From Pikeienuella piscinae (GTDB taxonomy: Bacteria; Pseudomonadota; Alphaproteobacteria; Rhodobacterales; Rhodobacteraceae): a DNA stretch of 64,000 nt. This document shows, in pieces, positions 1-8,668 of the stretch. Position 1 is the stretch's first letter. Each line of letters begins with the position of its first letter. The stretch lies in contig NZ_CP049056.1 of assembly GCF_011044155.1 (NCBI RefSeq), positions 248,001 through 312,000 of the forward strand. The letters are read 5' to 3'. The notes beneath the pieces were generated by a model. That model was not told the origin of the DNA. It worked only from the letters and a program-made list of their open reading frames with translations, and ran no database searches. The position numbers were made by a program, and so were the translations under genes.

Positions 1-434
1 CCATCCGCGGCGGAAAGTTGAAAAAAGCTCTTCATCCGCCTGACATCGTCGACGCGGATCTGCGTGCTGAGCTTGCCGGTCTTCGCATCGGGCGTGCGGC
101 GGAGTGTGAAGAGGCCGGGCTCCGAACCGGCCGCGACGCGCCGGGCGACCGGGTGGTCTGGGGTGAGCGCGAGCGTTGTGGGCGGTTCGGGCGCGTCGAA
201 GAGCCCGCCGCCATCCGCTTGCGCCAGCCGGGTCCGGGCGATGCGATAGGCCAGCGTGGCCTTGCCGACCCCGCGCGGCCCGGTCAGGAGCCAGGCGTGG
301 TGAAGCCGACCCGCGCCCCACGCGTTCAGGAAGTCCGCTTCCGCGGCGTGCTGGCCGTAGAGCGCCTGCGTCTCACGCGGGTGCGGCAGGTCGCCGACGC
401 GATCCGGCTCAGGCGGTGGCGCGTCCTCCGCCAT
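1..434 (-). CDS. holB: DNA polymerase III delta' subunit, N-terminal part (runs off window start)
   Basis: Clamp-loader subunit that helps load the sliding clamp onto DNA. The first 144 residues are visible and show an AAA+ start: an early YGQ..A..DFL segment and a P-loop, GPRGVGKAT, at about residues 52-60. The reading frame is open to the window edge. The ATG lies inside the tmk stop (TGATG overlap), so the two are translationally coupled, and tmk-holB adjacency is common in alphaproteobacteria. The remainder of the gene lies outside the window, so completeness cannot be judged. Confidence 0.85.
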   Translation of the reverse strand, partial: MAEDAPPPEPDRVGDLPHPRETQALYGQHAAEADFLNAWGAGRLHHAWLLTGPRGVGKATLAYRIARTRLAQADGGGLFDAPEPPTTLALTPDHPVARRVAAGSEPGLFTLRRTPDAKTGKLSTQIRVDDVRRMKSFFQLSAAD

Positions 435-1066
435 CAGCGGAGGGCTTTCTCGACCACGGCCCAGACCCGGCTGGCGACCGCATCCTCGTCGCCGGCGGCG
501 TCGATCAGCTTGCATCGCTCCGGCTCGGCGGCGGCGATCTCGTGGAATGTCTGGCGGAGCCGCGTCTGGAAACCGGCGCCGAGTCTTTCGAATCGCGCTT
601 CGTCGGTCGTGCGCGCGACGCCGCGAGCGTGGGCGGCGGCCGGATCCATGTCGATGATCAGCGTGAGCCGGGGGTCGAGGCCGATCGTCCGCTCCTGGAG
701 CAGGTCGATCAGCGCCCGCGCGGCGCCCGCCGCGTCCGGCCGCGCGGCGGCCTGATAGGCGCGGGTGGAATCGGTGAAGCGGTCGGAGATCACTGTCGCG
801 CCGCGCGCGAGCGCCGGAAGGATCGTCCGCTCCAGATGGTCGCGGCGCGCGGCGAAGAAGAGCAGCGTCTCCGTCACCGGCGACCAGCGTGCGGGGTCGC
901 CGGTGAGGAGGAGTCGGCGGATCTCCTCCGCCCCCGGCGCGCCGCCCGGTTCGCGCGTCAGCACGACCTCATGGCCGGCGCGCCGCAGGCGTGCGGCGAG
1001 GCGCCGGGCCTGCGTGCTCTTGCCGGCGCCGTCGACGCCTTCGAAGGTCAGAAAGAATCCGGTCAC
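434..1066 (-). CDS. tmk: Thymidylate kinase
   Basis: Phosphorylates dTMP to dTDP. The 210-residue protein opens with the P-loop FEGVDGAGKST, followed by TREPGG (the dTMP-binding region) and the DRFTDST motif, all in the family order; the length is normal. I chose the GTG start because family homology begins there; the same frame stays open further upstream but only into the preceding gene. It lies 10 bp after the carboxypeptidase stop and overlaps holB, so it belongs to the same minus-strand operon. Confidence 0.93.
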   Translation of the reverse strand: MTGFFLTFEGVDGAGKSTQARRLAARLRRAGHEVVLTREPGGAPGAEEIRRLLLTGDPARWSPVTETLLFFAARRDHLERTILPALARGATVISDRFTDSTRAYQAAARPDAAGAARALIDLLQERTIGLDPRLTLIIDMDPAAAHARGVARTTDEARFERLGAGFQTRLRQTFHEIAAAEPERCKLIDAAGDEDAVASRVWAVVEKALR

Positions 1067-1076
1067 GTGCGGGACG

Positions 1077-2216
1077 CTATTCGGTGAGGAGGAGCGCGTC
1101 CTCGTCCCGCAGGAGCGTGCGGATTGCGGCGCCGACGCGGGTGGCGAGACCGCCCTTCGCCACCGCCGCGGCGGCGATGAGCGGCGTCGAGACCGGAGGG
1201 AGGCCTGGCGCCTCGACCACGAGATCGCCGATCCGGTCGCCGGCGGCGATCGGCGCCGCAATCGGCCCGTCATAGCGGATGATCGTCTTCATCTTGTCTA
1301 TATCGCTCCAGGGCGCGGTCGCGATCACGTCATGCTCGGGCGTCAGCGGCACGGTCGCGTCCTCTCCGACCCAAACCTCCGCCTCGCCGACGATCTGGCC
1401 GGCGGTAGCGATTTGTTCGGTGCGGAACTCGCGGAACGCCCAAGTCAGCAGCCGTTCGGCCTCCTGACTGCGCGAATTCATGCTGTCAAGTCCAGTGATG
1501 ACGAAGGCGATGCGCCGCCCGTCGCGAATTGCGGAGCCGGTGAGGCCATACCCCGCCGCCTCGGTATGGCCTGTCTTCAGCCCGTCGGCGCCCAGATCGA
1601 GATAGAGAAGCGGGTTGCGGTTGCTTTGCTTCACTCCGTCCCATTCAAACTCGGTCTCGGCGAAAATCGGGTAGTATTCGGGGAAGACGTTCACCATCCG
1701 GTCGACGAGGATCATAAGATCTCGCGCCGTCATGCGGTGCTCGGGGTCTGGCCAGCCGGTGGCGTTGACGAAATGTGATCCTGTCATGCCGAGTTCCGCC
1801 GCCCGGGCGTTCATCTTCTCGGCGAAAGCCGCTTCCGACCCGGCGAGCCCTTCCGCCAGCACCACGCACGCGTCGTTCCCGGACTGGACGATGACGCCGC
1901 GCAGAAGGTCGCGAATGCTGACCCGCTCTCCCGCGCGCACGAACATCCGGCTGCCGCCCATCTTCCACGCCTTTTCCGAGACCGGGAAGGTTTCATCGAG
2001 CGATAGCCGTCCCGATTGCAGCGCTTCGAATGTCATGTCGAGCGTCATCAACTTCGACATCGACGCCGGGGGCAGCGGCATGTCGGGATTCTTCTCGAGA
2101 AGCACCGCGCCGCTGGTCATGTCGATCACCATCGCCGCGCGGGCGGCCGTATCGAAGGCGGAGGCGGGCGCAGCGGCCAGCAAAACGGTGGCGAGGGCGG
2201 CGAGAAAGCGGGTCAT
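1077..2216 (-). CDS. Serine-type D-Ala-D-Ala carboxypeptidase (PBP5/DacC family)
   Basis: Trims the terminal D-Ala from peptidoglycan stem peptides in the periplasm. A signal peptide ends near AAPASA (residue 20). The three penicillin-binding motifs are present: SMSK with nucleophile Ser52 and Lys55, SGN in QSGNDACVV, and KTG in KTGHTEAAG. A C-terminal PBP5-type beta domain follows. At 379 residues it is of family length. The start overlaps the stop of the upstream SPOR protein by 4 bp, so both are probably expressed together in cell-wall maintenance. Confidence 0.93.
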   Translation of the reverse strand: MTRFLAALATVLLAAAPASAFDTAARAAMVIDMTSGAVLLEKNPDMPLPPASMSKLMTLDMTFEALQSGRLSLDETFPVSEKAWKMGGSRMFVRAGERVSIRDLLRGVIVQSGNDACVVLAEGLAGSEAAFAEKMNARAAELGMTGSHFVNATGWPDPEHRMTARDLMILVDRMVNVFPEYYPIFAETEFEWDGVKQSNRNPLLYLDLGADGLKTGHTEAAGYGLTGSAIRDGRRIAFVITGLDSMNSRSQEAERLLTWAFREFRTEQIATAGQIVGEAEVWVGEDATVPLTPEHDVIATAPWSDIDKMKTIIRYDGPIAAPIAAGDRIGDLVVEAPGLPPVSTPLIAAAAVAKGGLATRVGAAIRTLLRDEDALLLTE

Positions 2217-3157
2217 AAAGTCACCTCGATTGCGTCATGTATGCCTTCGGCCGCCGCCGCCTCGCGCGCCGAGGCGACGGCGTCGGCCGAATCCAGCGGG
2301 CCGATGAGGACGATGCTCATGAGCCTGCCGCCGACGCTGCGCTCGACCCGTCGCGATGGCTGATCGCCCGCGCGGAGCCGCTCGGTGAGCGCGGCGGCGT
2401 TCGCCGCGACGCCGAAGGAGCCGACCTGAAGATATCTTCCGGCGGGCGGCGCGGCGGTCGCCGCCGGCCGCGGTTCATCCGCCCCCACCGGATGGGCGTT
2501 CGGTGGGGCGTCATTCGCGTCAGAGCGGGCGAGGACTGCAGGTGACGCGGGAGCGGGCGACTGCGGCGCGGCGCCGACTCGCGTCCTCTCCGGCGCTTGC
2601 GCGACGGGGTCGATCTGAATCGGAGCGGGCGCCGGCGGGGCAGGGGCCTCCACGGGGTTCGCCGCGCTCGCGCTCCGGCCTTCAAGGCTGGACGGAGCGG
2701 CGTTCTCCAGCGCAGTGACCTCCAGTTCGGCCGGCGTCCCCGGACTCAGGCCAAGTGCGCGCGCGGCGTCGGAGGAGACTACGATTGGCGGGCCGGGCAT
2801 CGCCGGATCGCGGCGGAACATCGCGCCTTCAACGGTCTCGCCGGTCGCGATATTTAGGATGCGCACCCGCTCGGCCCGCGCGGCGCGCGGGTGCGCGATC
2901 CAGACGCCTTCAAGCGTCGCGGCGCCATCCCAGACCGCCGTTCCCGTCGCATGGAACCGCGCGGGCGCCAGTCTGTCGTCGCTGGCCCCGGAGGCGGGCT
3001 CGACGGGCGCGCTGACCGGCCCTGAAGCCGAATCGACCGTGCGCGCCGCCGATTTGAGGAAGTGCACACCGAGCTTGGCTTCAGTGCAGCTGGCGAGCGC
3101 GATGATGCAGAGTGAGAGCGCCACGGCACGGCCGCGAGAACCGGCGTTGAGGTTCAT
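2213..3157 (-). CDS. RlpA-like lipoprotein with C-terminal SPOR domain
   Basis: Probable septal-ring protein that binds denuded peptidoglycan. The N-terminus is a lipoprotein signal with lipobox LASC (Cys24). The middle contains a weak double-psi barrel-like segment (GTAVWDG, then ARALGLSPG), followed by a Pro/Ala-rich linker. The C-terminal ~80 residues form a SPOR domain (YLQVGSFG start, then VLIGPLDS). Whether the RlpA lytic transglycosylase activity is retained cannot be told, because the barrel is divergent. It overlaps the carboxypeptidase gene by 4 bp, an arrangement I know from Rhodobacterales. Confidence 0.78.
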   Translation of the reverse strand: MNLNAGSRGRAVALSLCIIALASCTEAKLGVHFLKSAARTVDSASGPVSAPVEPASGASDDRLAPARFHATGTAVWDGAATLEGVWIAHPRAARAERVRILNIATGETVEGAMFRRDPAMPGPPIVVSSDAARALGLSPGTPAELEVTALENAAPSSLEGRSASAANPVEAPAPPAPAPIQIDPVAQAPERTRVGAAPQSPAPASPAVLARSDANDAPPNAHPVGADEPRPAATAAPPAGRYLQVGSFGVAANAAALTERLRAGDQPSRRVERSVGGRLMSIVLIGPLDSADAVASAREAAAAEGIHDAIEVTL

Positions 3158-3321
3158 ACACGTATCTCCGCCTCAGAATGCTCCGCCGGCTTGCGCGGCG
3201 TTCATCCAAGCCTACCGCAAGCCGGCCGCTATGGAAACCGCGCGCAGCGCTGGACGCTCCGCCGTCCGGGGGCTAGAACCCGCACCGGGTCCGCGTCCGC
3301 CAGCGTGGCGGGCGCGCCAGC

Positions 3322-3411
3322 GGAGAGGTGGCAGAGTGGTCGAATGCGGCGGTCTTGAAAACCGTTGAGGGCGCAAGCCTTCCCAGGGTTCGAATCCCTG
3401 TCTCTCCGCCA
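3322..3411 (+). tRNA. tRNA-Ser (anticodon TGA)
   Basis: Ninety nucleotides including an encoded CCA. The acceptor stem GGAGAGG pairs with TCTCTCC (last pair G-T). The anticodon stem-loop has loop CTTGAAA, giving TGA. A long variable arm (GAGGGCGCAAGCCTTC) and the GGTTCGAATCC T-arm are typical of class II serine tRNAs. It marks the edge of the accessory segment that follows. Confidence 0.96.
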
Positions 3412-3600
3412 TGACTTGATTGCGTGCTAAGCACAATACGTTGCAATCAAACGATAATTGAAAAGCCGGCCGAATTATTGGCTATTTTTGCTCCACACTT
3501 TGCTCCACAAATTCCAGCGCTGCGTCGCCTTTTGGCGCTCCCCGCCCACACTGATGCGCCCCGGCCGCAGCCGGAGCGCTGACGGCTCTTGCGAGTCCCT

Positions 3601-4044
3601 CTACCGCTTCACCGAGAGGCTGCGTCGCCGGCGGATGTCATGTTCCGCTGTGATCAGATCCGCGACCCGGTATGAGAGCGCAAGCGCGTCGGCGAGGAAG
3701 CCCCGAAGCCGGCTGATCTCCTGTTCGCTCTGCGGGTCGTCCGCCCTGAGTCTGGAGAGATACTCAACCGCTTCCTCAGCGGCCTCGCGGAAATCATCGT
3801 CGAGAACCTGTCGCTTCCGGACGAGATCGGCCAGCGCCCGAAAGGCGGGGTCGAGCACCCCCTCTGCGATGGAGTCCGCCTCATAGGCGCGCACGGCGGC
3901 GCGAGCGGCGGCGATGGCGTCGGCGGCCGAGATCGCCGCCCGGGCCAGTTCGTCTGGCTGGGCCTCGGCCGTAAAGACCAGATGACGGCGGGTGTTTTGC
4001 GTGGAAAAGCTGTTCGGAAGCAGCGTGGTGATGTCTGTCGACAT
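3601..4044 (-). CDS. Hypothetical protein, predicted helical
   Basis: I do not recognise this family. The protein has 147 residues, is rich in Ala, Arg and acidic residues, and should be almost entirely alpha-helical after a short N-terminal segment; there is no signal peptide or membrane segment. The start was chosen at the ATG preceded by AGAGG at a good distance, rather than at upstream in-frame starts. It lies just after tRNA-Ser and downstream of a broken PemK-like gene on the same strand, which suggests plasmid or integrated-element origin. Confidence 0.55.
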   Translation of the reverse strand: MSTDITTLLPNSFSTQNTRRHLVFTAEAQPDELARAAISAADAIAAARAAVRAYEADSIAEGVLDPAFRALADLVRKRQVLDDDFREAAEEAVEYLSRLRADDPQSEQEISRLRGFLADALALSYRVADLITAEHDIRRRRSLSVKR

Positions 4045-4141
4045 TTTGATATCCTCTTTCATTTGGATGAGCGCAGCCGGGATCGTCCGGGCCACATCGT
4101 GTGGGCCCGAACGGATCTCGGCCTGCGGGGGTCGGTAAGTC

Positions 4142-4705
4142 TCAGGCGCTGGTCGCTGGCCGGCGCCGGCGCGGCCATCGGTGCTCAACCCTGACCGGGC
4201 GCGGCTCGGTGCGCCGGTGGCGCGCGCCTCGGGCCTTCCGCCGCTCCGAGCGGCGCTCGGCGGCGATGTCGGCTTCGGCGTGGATCCGGGCGCGCACGCT
4301 GTTCATGCGCTCGACGGCGTCGCCCGAGAGGCGGCCCATCACCGGAGCGCCGGTCGCGGCCCAGAGAACGATCCCCGGATGATCGAGGGAGACCAGCACC
4401 CGCCGCGCCCCGACGAAGCGGGTCGGGCGATGCAGGCCGGCGGCCAGAGCCTCCGCCTAGCTCAACCGGATTTCATAGCCGCGATTGGCCTTCGTGTAGG
4501 CGCTGGTGCCATAAGCCAGCATGGCGTAGCGGCGCTCGCCCAGCCGGGCGATGTCGAGCACCAGGCAGGGCCGCTTCTTCGGCGGCAGCTCCGACGAGCC
4601 CTCGACCGGGAAGCGGAAGCTGATGATGTCGCCCCAGGTGAGCGACTGGCGCCAGTCGGCACGGCTGACGGCGGCGGCGGGTGTGGATGAGAGTGCGTCG
4701 AGCAT
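4142..4705 (-). pseudogene. PemK/MazF-like gene interrupted by an in-frame amber codon
   Basis: The frame reads WGDIISFRFP, then KKRPCLVLD, which resembles the opening of PemK/MazF-type proteins (GDI...P....K.RP.LV). After YEIRLS a TAG codon at 4457-4459 ends the 82-residue ORF. The same frame continues without another stop for about 104 codons, with coherent protein-like sequence (GLHRPTRFV, then LVSLDHPGIV). The two halves look like one ~187-residue protein broken by a single nonsense mutation. A separate GTG-initiated downstream product is possible but less likely. The family assignment is from pattern only. Confidence 0.55.
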
Positions 4706-5184
4706 GTGCGGTCCTTCGCATTGAGTTGATCAAGGCGACGCGCACGATCCGGTGAGACCCCGGGCGATCCGTAGCAGCGGAAGGTGTGAACCCTTGCCCG
4801 GCAGCCTGTTCTCATCCTCTTTTTCCAGAGGCGATCCGCTTCGTGCGCGTCATGAAGACCGCGCACGGAACGGCTCGCCTCCTCTCGCCGCGATCTCGGA
4901 GCGGATCGCGGATCAACTCGGCCGCCTCGGCGGGCGGCGGCATTCGGGGAGAGCGTCGAGAGGGGGCGCCCCTCTCGACTTCGGCAGGGACGGGTTTAGA
5001 ATGCTGCGATCGGCGTGATTAAATTGAAACTAAGATTCGCCCTCGGCCAATGTTGAACATGAGCCTTCGGCCCAATGCAGTTCTTGACTGTGGGCAGAGA
5101 CGTTGCAGTGCAGCTTTCCCTATACGGACCTTCGAGCGCTACCTGAGGTATCCGCCGCCAGAAGTTCCAACCCTGCGTTCTTGC
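4706..5184. other. Gene-free stretch before the IS element
   Basis: About 480 bp without a convincing gene. Open frames here lack ribosome-binding sites and protein-like composition. It precedes the left inverted repeat of the IS5-family element and may be residue of the interrupted accessory region. Confidence 0.4.
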
Positions 5185-6123
5185 CTCAGAGCCCGCCCCG
5201 AAATGAGTTGAGCGATATCAGAGGGTTGTGATTCACGTCGGTTTGCAACGACTGACGGAGGCCCGATGCCCTGGGATGATATCGCCCGCGCGGAATATGC
5301 GCGACGGTCAGCGCGCTATGCAAGCGACCTGACGGATCGGGAATGGGAGGTGATCGCCGCCTACATGCCTGATCGACGCGGTCTGGGCCGCCCGCGCACA
5401 ACCGATCTGCGGGAGGTGATGAACGCGATCCTTTACATCGCCTCGACCGGCTGCCCTTGGCGCTATCTTCCGACGGAGTTTCCGCCTGTTTCGGCCGTGC
5501 AGCGTTACTTCTACCGCTGGCGGGACGAAGGCTTCTGGCCCGCACTCAACAATGCGCTGGTGATGGTGTCACGGGAGCTGGAGGGGCGCGAGGCGTCTCC
5601 GACCGCAGGCGTGATCGACAGTCAGAGCGTGAAAACCACAGAGGCGGGAGGGGTTTGCGGCTACGACGCTGGGAAAAAGATCAGGGGCCGCAAGCGCCAC
5701 ATGGTGGTCGATACGATTGGGCTGATGGTTGGCCTGGTCGTTCACGGCGCCGGCGTGCAGGACCGCGACGGCGCCCCGCTCGTGCTGGCGTCCATCCGCA
5801 GACGCTGGCCGTGGCTGCGCCACGTCTTCGCAGACGGCGGCTATGCCGGGAAGAAACTGCGCCGCGCCCTGACCGGGTTCGGCGACTGGCGCATCGAGAT
5901 CATCAAGCGATCTGATCGCGCCGAAGGGTTCGAGATCATTCCAAGGCGATGGGTTGTCGAGCGCACCTTCGCATGGCTTGGAAGATGCCGCCGTCTCGCC
6001 AAGGACTGGGAGCGATCCATCGCCTCGTCCGAGGCGTGGGCGAACGTCGCGCATATCCGACTGCTCACCAGACGCCTCGCAAGGTATTGTTATGTTTGAC
6101 CGAGTTTCGAGCCAGGCTCTGAG
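5185..6123 (+). mobile_element. IS5-family insertion sequence with imperfect terminal inverted repeats
   Basis: The left end CTCAGAGCCCGCCCCGAAA and the reverse complement of the right end CTCAGAGCCTGGCTCGAAA match at 16 of 19 positions, with 9 perfect terminal bases. One transposase gene lies between them. The flanks do not form a direct target-site duplication: the outer trinucleotides are TCA on the left and TGA on the right. That would fit a deletion or recombination after insertion. Exact ends are uncertain by a few bases. Confidence 0.8.
5266..6099 (+). CDS. IS5-family DDE transposase
   Basis: Cuts and rejoins the element ends. The 277-residue single-frame protein has the N-terminal LTDREWEVI and GRPRTTDLREV segments. 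The catalytic triad context is complete: GVIDSQSVK (first Asp), FADGGY (second Asp), and ERTFAWLGRCRRL (Glu) of the Y-R-K-E-like signature. The length is full for the subgroup and there is no frameshift, so the element may still be active. The start ATG follows GGAGG. Confidence 0.92.
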   Translation: MPWDDIARAEYARRSARYASDLTDREWEVIAAYMPDRRGLGRPRTTDLREVMNAILYIASTGCPWRYLPTEFPPVSAVQRYFYRWRDEGFWPALNNALVMVSRELEGREASPTAGVIDSQSVKTTEAGGVCGYDAGKKIRGRKRHMVVDTIGLMVGLVVHGAGVQDRDGAPLVLASIRRRWPWLRHVFADGGYAGKKLRRALTGFGDWRIEIIKRSDRAEGFEIIPRRWVVERTFAWLGRCRRLAKDWERSIASSEAWANVAHIRLLTRRLARYCYV

Positions 6124-6949
6124 AGATACAGACATCTAACACTGGCAAACGGAATCGCCCCGCAAGATCGCGAAGGACTGCGATGCGTTCCTGCGCCGAC
6201 AAAGTCGACGCCGGGAGCCACGGGCAAAACAGTGACGCAGCGGTGTTTGCTGGCATGTTTACCCAATTGTCGTCGATCTGAAACCGCTGGAGATTGAAGG
6301 TGATTGCAGCAACGCGGGAGAAGCTGTTTGGCAGCCAGGCGAGAAGCTCAAGCGACCACAACAGGTCGGTCCTGAGGCAGTCGCCGCTCACTCCTCCGCT
6401 CACCGTTCCCATGATTGCTTCAACGGACGGATCGGATCTTCTCAGTTCAGCTTCCAAACTATCAAGGAATGCTGAAGGGGCGGCTTCGGCGAGCACTCTA
6501 AGATGATTGCGTAGACTGACCTCCCTCTCGAACTGCGCGAACGAGAGGAGGACATTCAGCGTCAGACGCCCCATGCTGCTCGTGGTGTTGAAGGCTTGGG
6601 TGACGGAGACGAAGCTGACCGCGTGGGCGTCGAAGAGCTCGACGATGCGCGCGAAGTCGGCGAGCGACCGCGTCAGCCGGTCGATCTTGTAGACCACGAC
6701 GACATCCACTCGCCCCGCCCTGATGTCGGCGAGCAGCCGCTTCAGCGCCGGGCGCTCCATGGTCCCGCCCGAGACCCCGCCATCGTCATAACGCTCGGGG
6801 AGCGCTTTCCAGCCCTCGCCGGCCTGGCTCTTGACGTAAGCCGCGCAGGCCTCGCGCTGCGCGTCGAGGCTGTTGAACTCCTGGTCGAGCCCTTCGTCCG
6901 AGCTCTTGCGGGTGTAGAGCGCGCAGCGCTTCGCCGGAACCTTCGTCAC
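6065..6949 (-). pseudogene. Serine recombinase N-domain fused in frame to a foreign fragment
   Basis: Residues 1-144 are a resolvase/invertase catalytic domain: YTRKSSDEG with likely nucleophile Ser16, SLDAQREAC, DDGGVSGG, YKIDRLTRS and SFAQFEREV. At the point where large serine recombinases continue with their recombinase domain, the frame switches to unrelated sequence (LAEAAPSAFLDSLEAEL, then LLWSLELLAWLPNS and WVNMPANT). From memory this resembles helical regions of very large STAND-like defence ATPases. The last ~20 codons come from the IS right end. The start is GTG. The gene is most likely a dead fusion product. Confidence 0.7.
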
Positions 6950-7393
6950 GCCGCCGCCTTCCCGGCGTCTTGTTTCCTCAATCCGAAGAAGCGCGGACCA
7001 TTCCAGCGGATCCCGGCGATCGCCGTCGCCGCGGCGGAAAGGCTCGGATGAAGATCGCCCCGGCAGAGAAAGCCCCCCGGGCTCGACGATCACTTCGACC
7101 GTCTCGCCCTGCGCCGCCGCGTCAGGCGAGCGACCCTCGCTGAACTCGCGGGCAAGCTCCCGTCGTGCGTCGTGACCATGGAAGCGTGTTCCGGCGCGCA
7201 TCATGCCGGGCGGCTGTTCGCCGCGCGCGGTCAAGAGGTACGGTTGATGTCGCCGGAAACGGATACTTATTCGGCTTTCCTGACAGCACTTTCAAAGTTA
7301 CACTGCCTCGGCCAGACTACCGGTGCGCCAGAGGAGTCCCTTTTCGGAGCCGTCTAGAGGGGGGCGAGCGCAAGCCGATTGTCGCCGCAATCG

Positions 7394-8668
7394 TCATCTT
7401 CCGGTTTTGAGGCCCGAGCCTAGGAGGTTCGCCGGCTGTTCGACGAAGTTTCTGAAACTCTCCAGCCAACGCGCGCCCAGTGCGCCATCAACGACGCGGT
7501 GGTCGCAGGAGAGCGTCAGTGACATCATCGTGGCCGCCACAGGCTGATCGTCATCTCCGACGAGGAACCGGCGCTCACCGCGGCCAACTGCGAGGATCAT
7601 GCTTTCCGGTGGATTGATTATCGCCGAAAACCGACGAACCCCGAACATGCCGAGGTTCGACAGTGACATGCTGCCGCCCTGCATCGCTTCGCTGGAAAGC
7701 TCGCCGGCATGTGCGCGCTCGGTAAGGTCAGACAGTTCCCCGGCCAGATCGACCAGCGATTTCTGGTCTGCATCTCGCAAGACCGGCGTGACCAACCCAC
7801 CGTCGACCGCGACGGCCACCGAAATTTGCGCCGCATCATAGTGCAAGATGGTTTCACCCGCCCAGGAAGCATTGGCTTCAGGCACCTCGATCAGCGCCAA
7901 TGCCGCCGCGCGCGCCAGGCAATGCGTGACCGAGACGCGGCTGGAACCGCCCAACGCCGCCAGGCCGGAGTTGATCTGCGAACGGAGCGTCAAGAGCGGG
8001 TCCAGCCTGATCTCGGCTTCGAGATAGAAATGCGGGACTGTCGTCTTGCTCTCGGTCAGACGGCGAGCGATGACACGCCGCATCCGGCTGATTGGTTCCA
8101 GCCGGTGGCCCAGACCCAGGCGATCGGCGATTGCGCGCGGATCGGTCGACGCGACAGGCGCCGAGACCGCCGCAGCCTCCGCCTCGACATCGCTCCGGGT
8201 AATGCGGCCGCGCGGGCCGCTGCCGGCGATGCGCTCCAGCATCACTCCCCGTTCTCGCGCTAGGCGGCGGGCAAGCGGAGAGGCGCGCAGCTTCCCGTCG
8301 TCTTGCAAGGCTTTCTGATCCCGCGGGGACGCGGGCTCAGGTCGGGTCGCAGTGGCCCGGTCAGGCTCCGCTCGCCGATTTGGGGCCTCACGCGACGGGG
8401 TGACCATCTCGGCCGCCGGCTCCGCTTCGCCTTCGGTCTGGATCAGCGCCACCACAGCGCCGATCGGCACCGTGTCGCCCGGCGTCGCCGTGACCCGTCG
8501 AAGAATTCCAGTGGCCGGGCTTTCGACCTCCATCGTCGCCTTGTCGGTCTCGATATCGAACAGCGCCGAGCCCTTCTCGACCTTGCCCCCTTCGGCCACA
8601 TGCCAGACCGCAACGACGCCCTCGGCCATGTCCATGTCGACCTTTGGCATGATCACCTCGACCGGCAT
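7394..8668 (-). CDS. Dihydrolipoamide acyltransferase (E2) of a 2-oxoacid/acetoin dehydrogenase-type complex
   Basis: Transfers the acyl group from lipoate to CoA. The protein has 424 residues in family order: a lipoyl domain with Lys43 in ETDKATMEVE, a flexible Ala/Pro/Arg linker, a peripheral subunit-binding domain (ASPLARRLARERGV...GRITRSDVE), and a catalytic domain ending in SCDHRVVDG with His390 and Asp394. It overlaps the E1-beta stop (TGATG). No E3 gene lies in the window, so dihydrolipoamide dehydrogenase must be supplied from elsewhere. The substrate could be pyruvate, acetoin or another 2-oxo compound. Confidence 0.9.
   Translation of the reverse strand: MPVEVIMPKVDMDMAEGVVAVWHVAEGGKVEKGSALFDIETDKATMEVESPATGILRRVTATPGDTVPIGAVVALIQTEGEAEPAAEMVTPSREAPNRRAEPDRATATRPEPASPRDQKALQDDGKLRASPLARRLARERGVMLERIAGSGPRGRITRSDVEAEAAAVSAPVASTDPRAIADRLGLGHRLEPISRMRRVIARRLTESKTTVPHFYLEAEIRLDPLLTLRSQINSGLAALGGSSRVSVTHCLARAAALALIEVPEANASWAGETILHYDAAQISVAVAVDGGLVTPVLRDADQKSLVDLAGELSDLTERAHAGELSSEAMQGGSMSLSNLGMFGVRRFSAIINPPESMILAVGRGERRFLVGDDDQPVAATMMSLTLSCDHRVVDGALGARWLESFRNFVEQPANLLGSGLKTGR

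Noticed and set aside
1067-1273. N-terminal extension of tmk to a longer ORF
   Set aside because: The extra residues are Arg/Ser/Pro-rich, lie over the carboxypeptidase gene and precede the P-loop start of the family; the GTG at 1066 fits known lengths.
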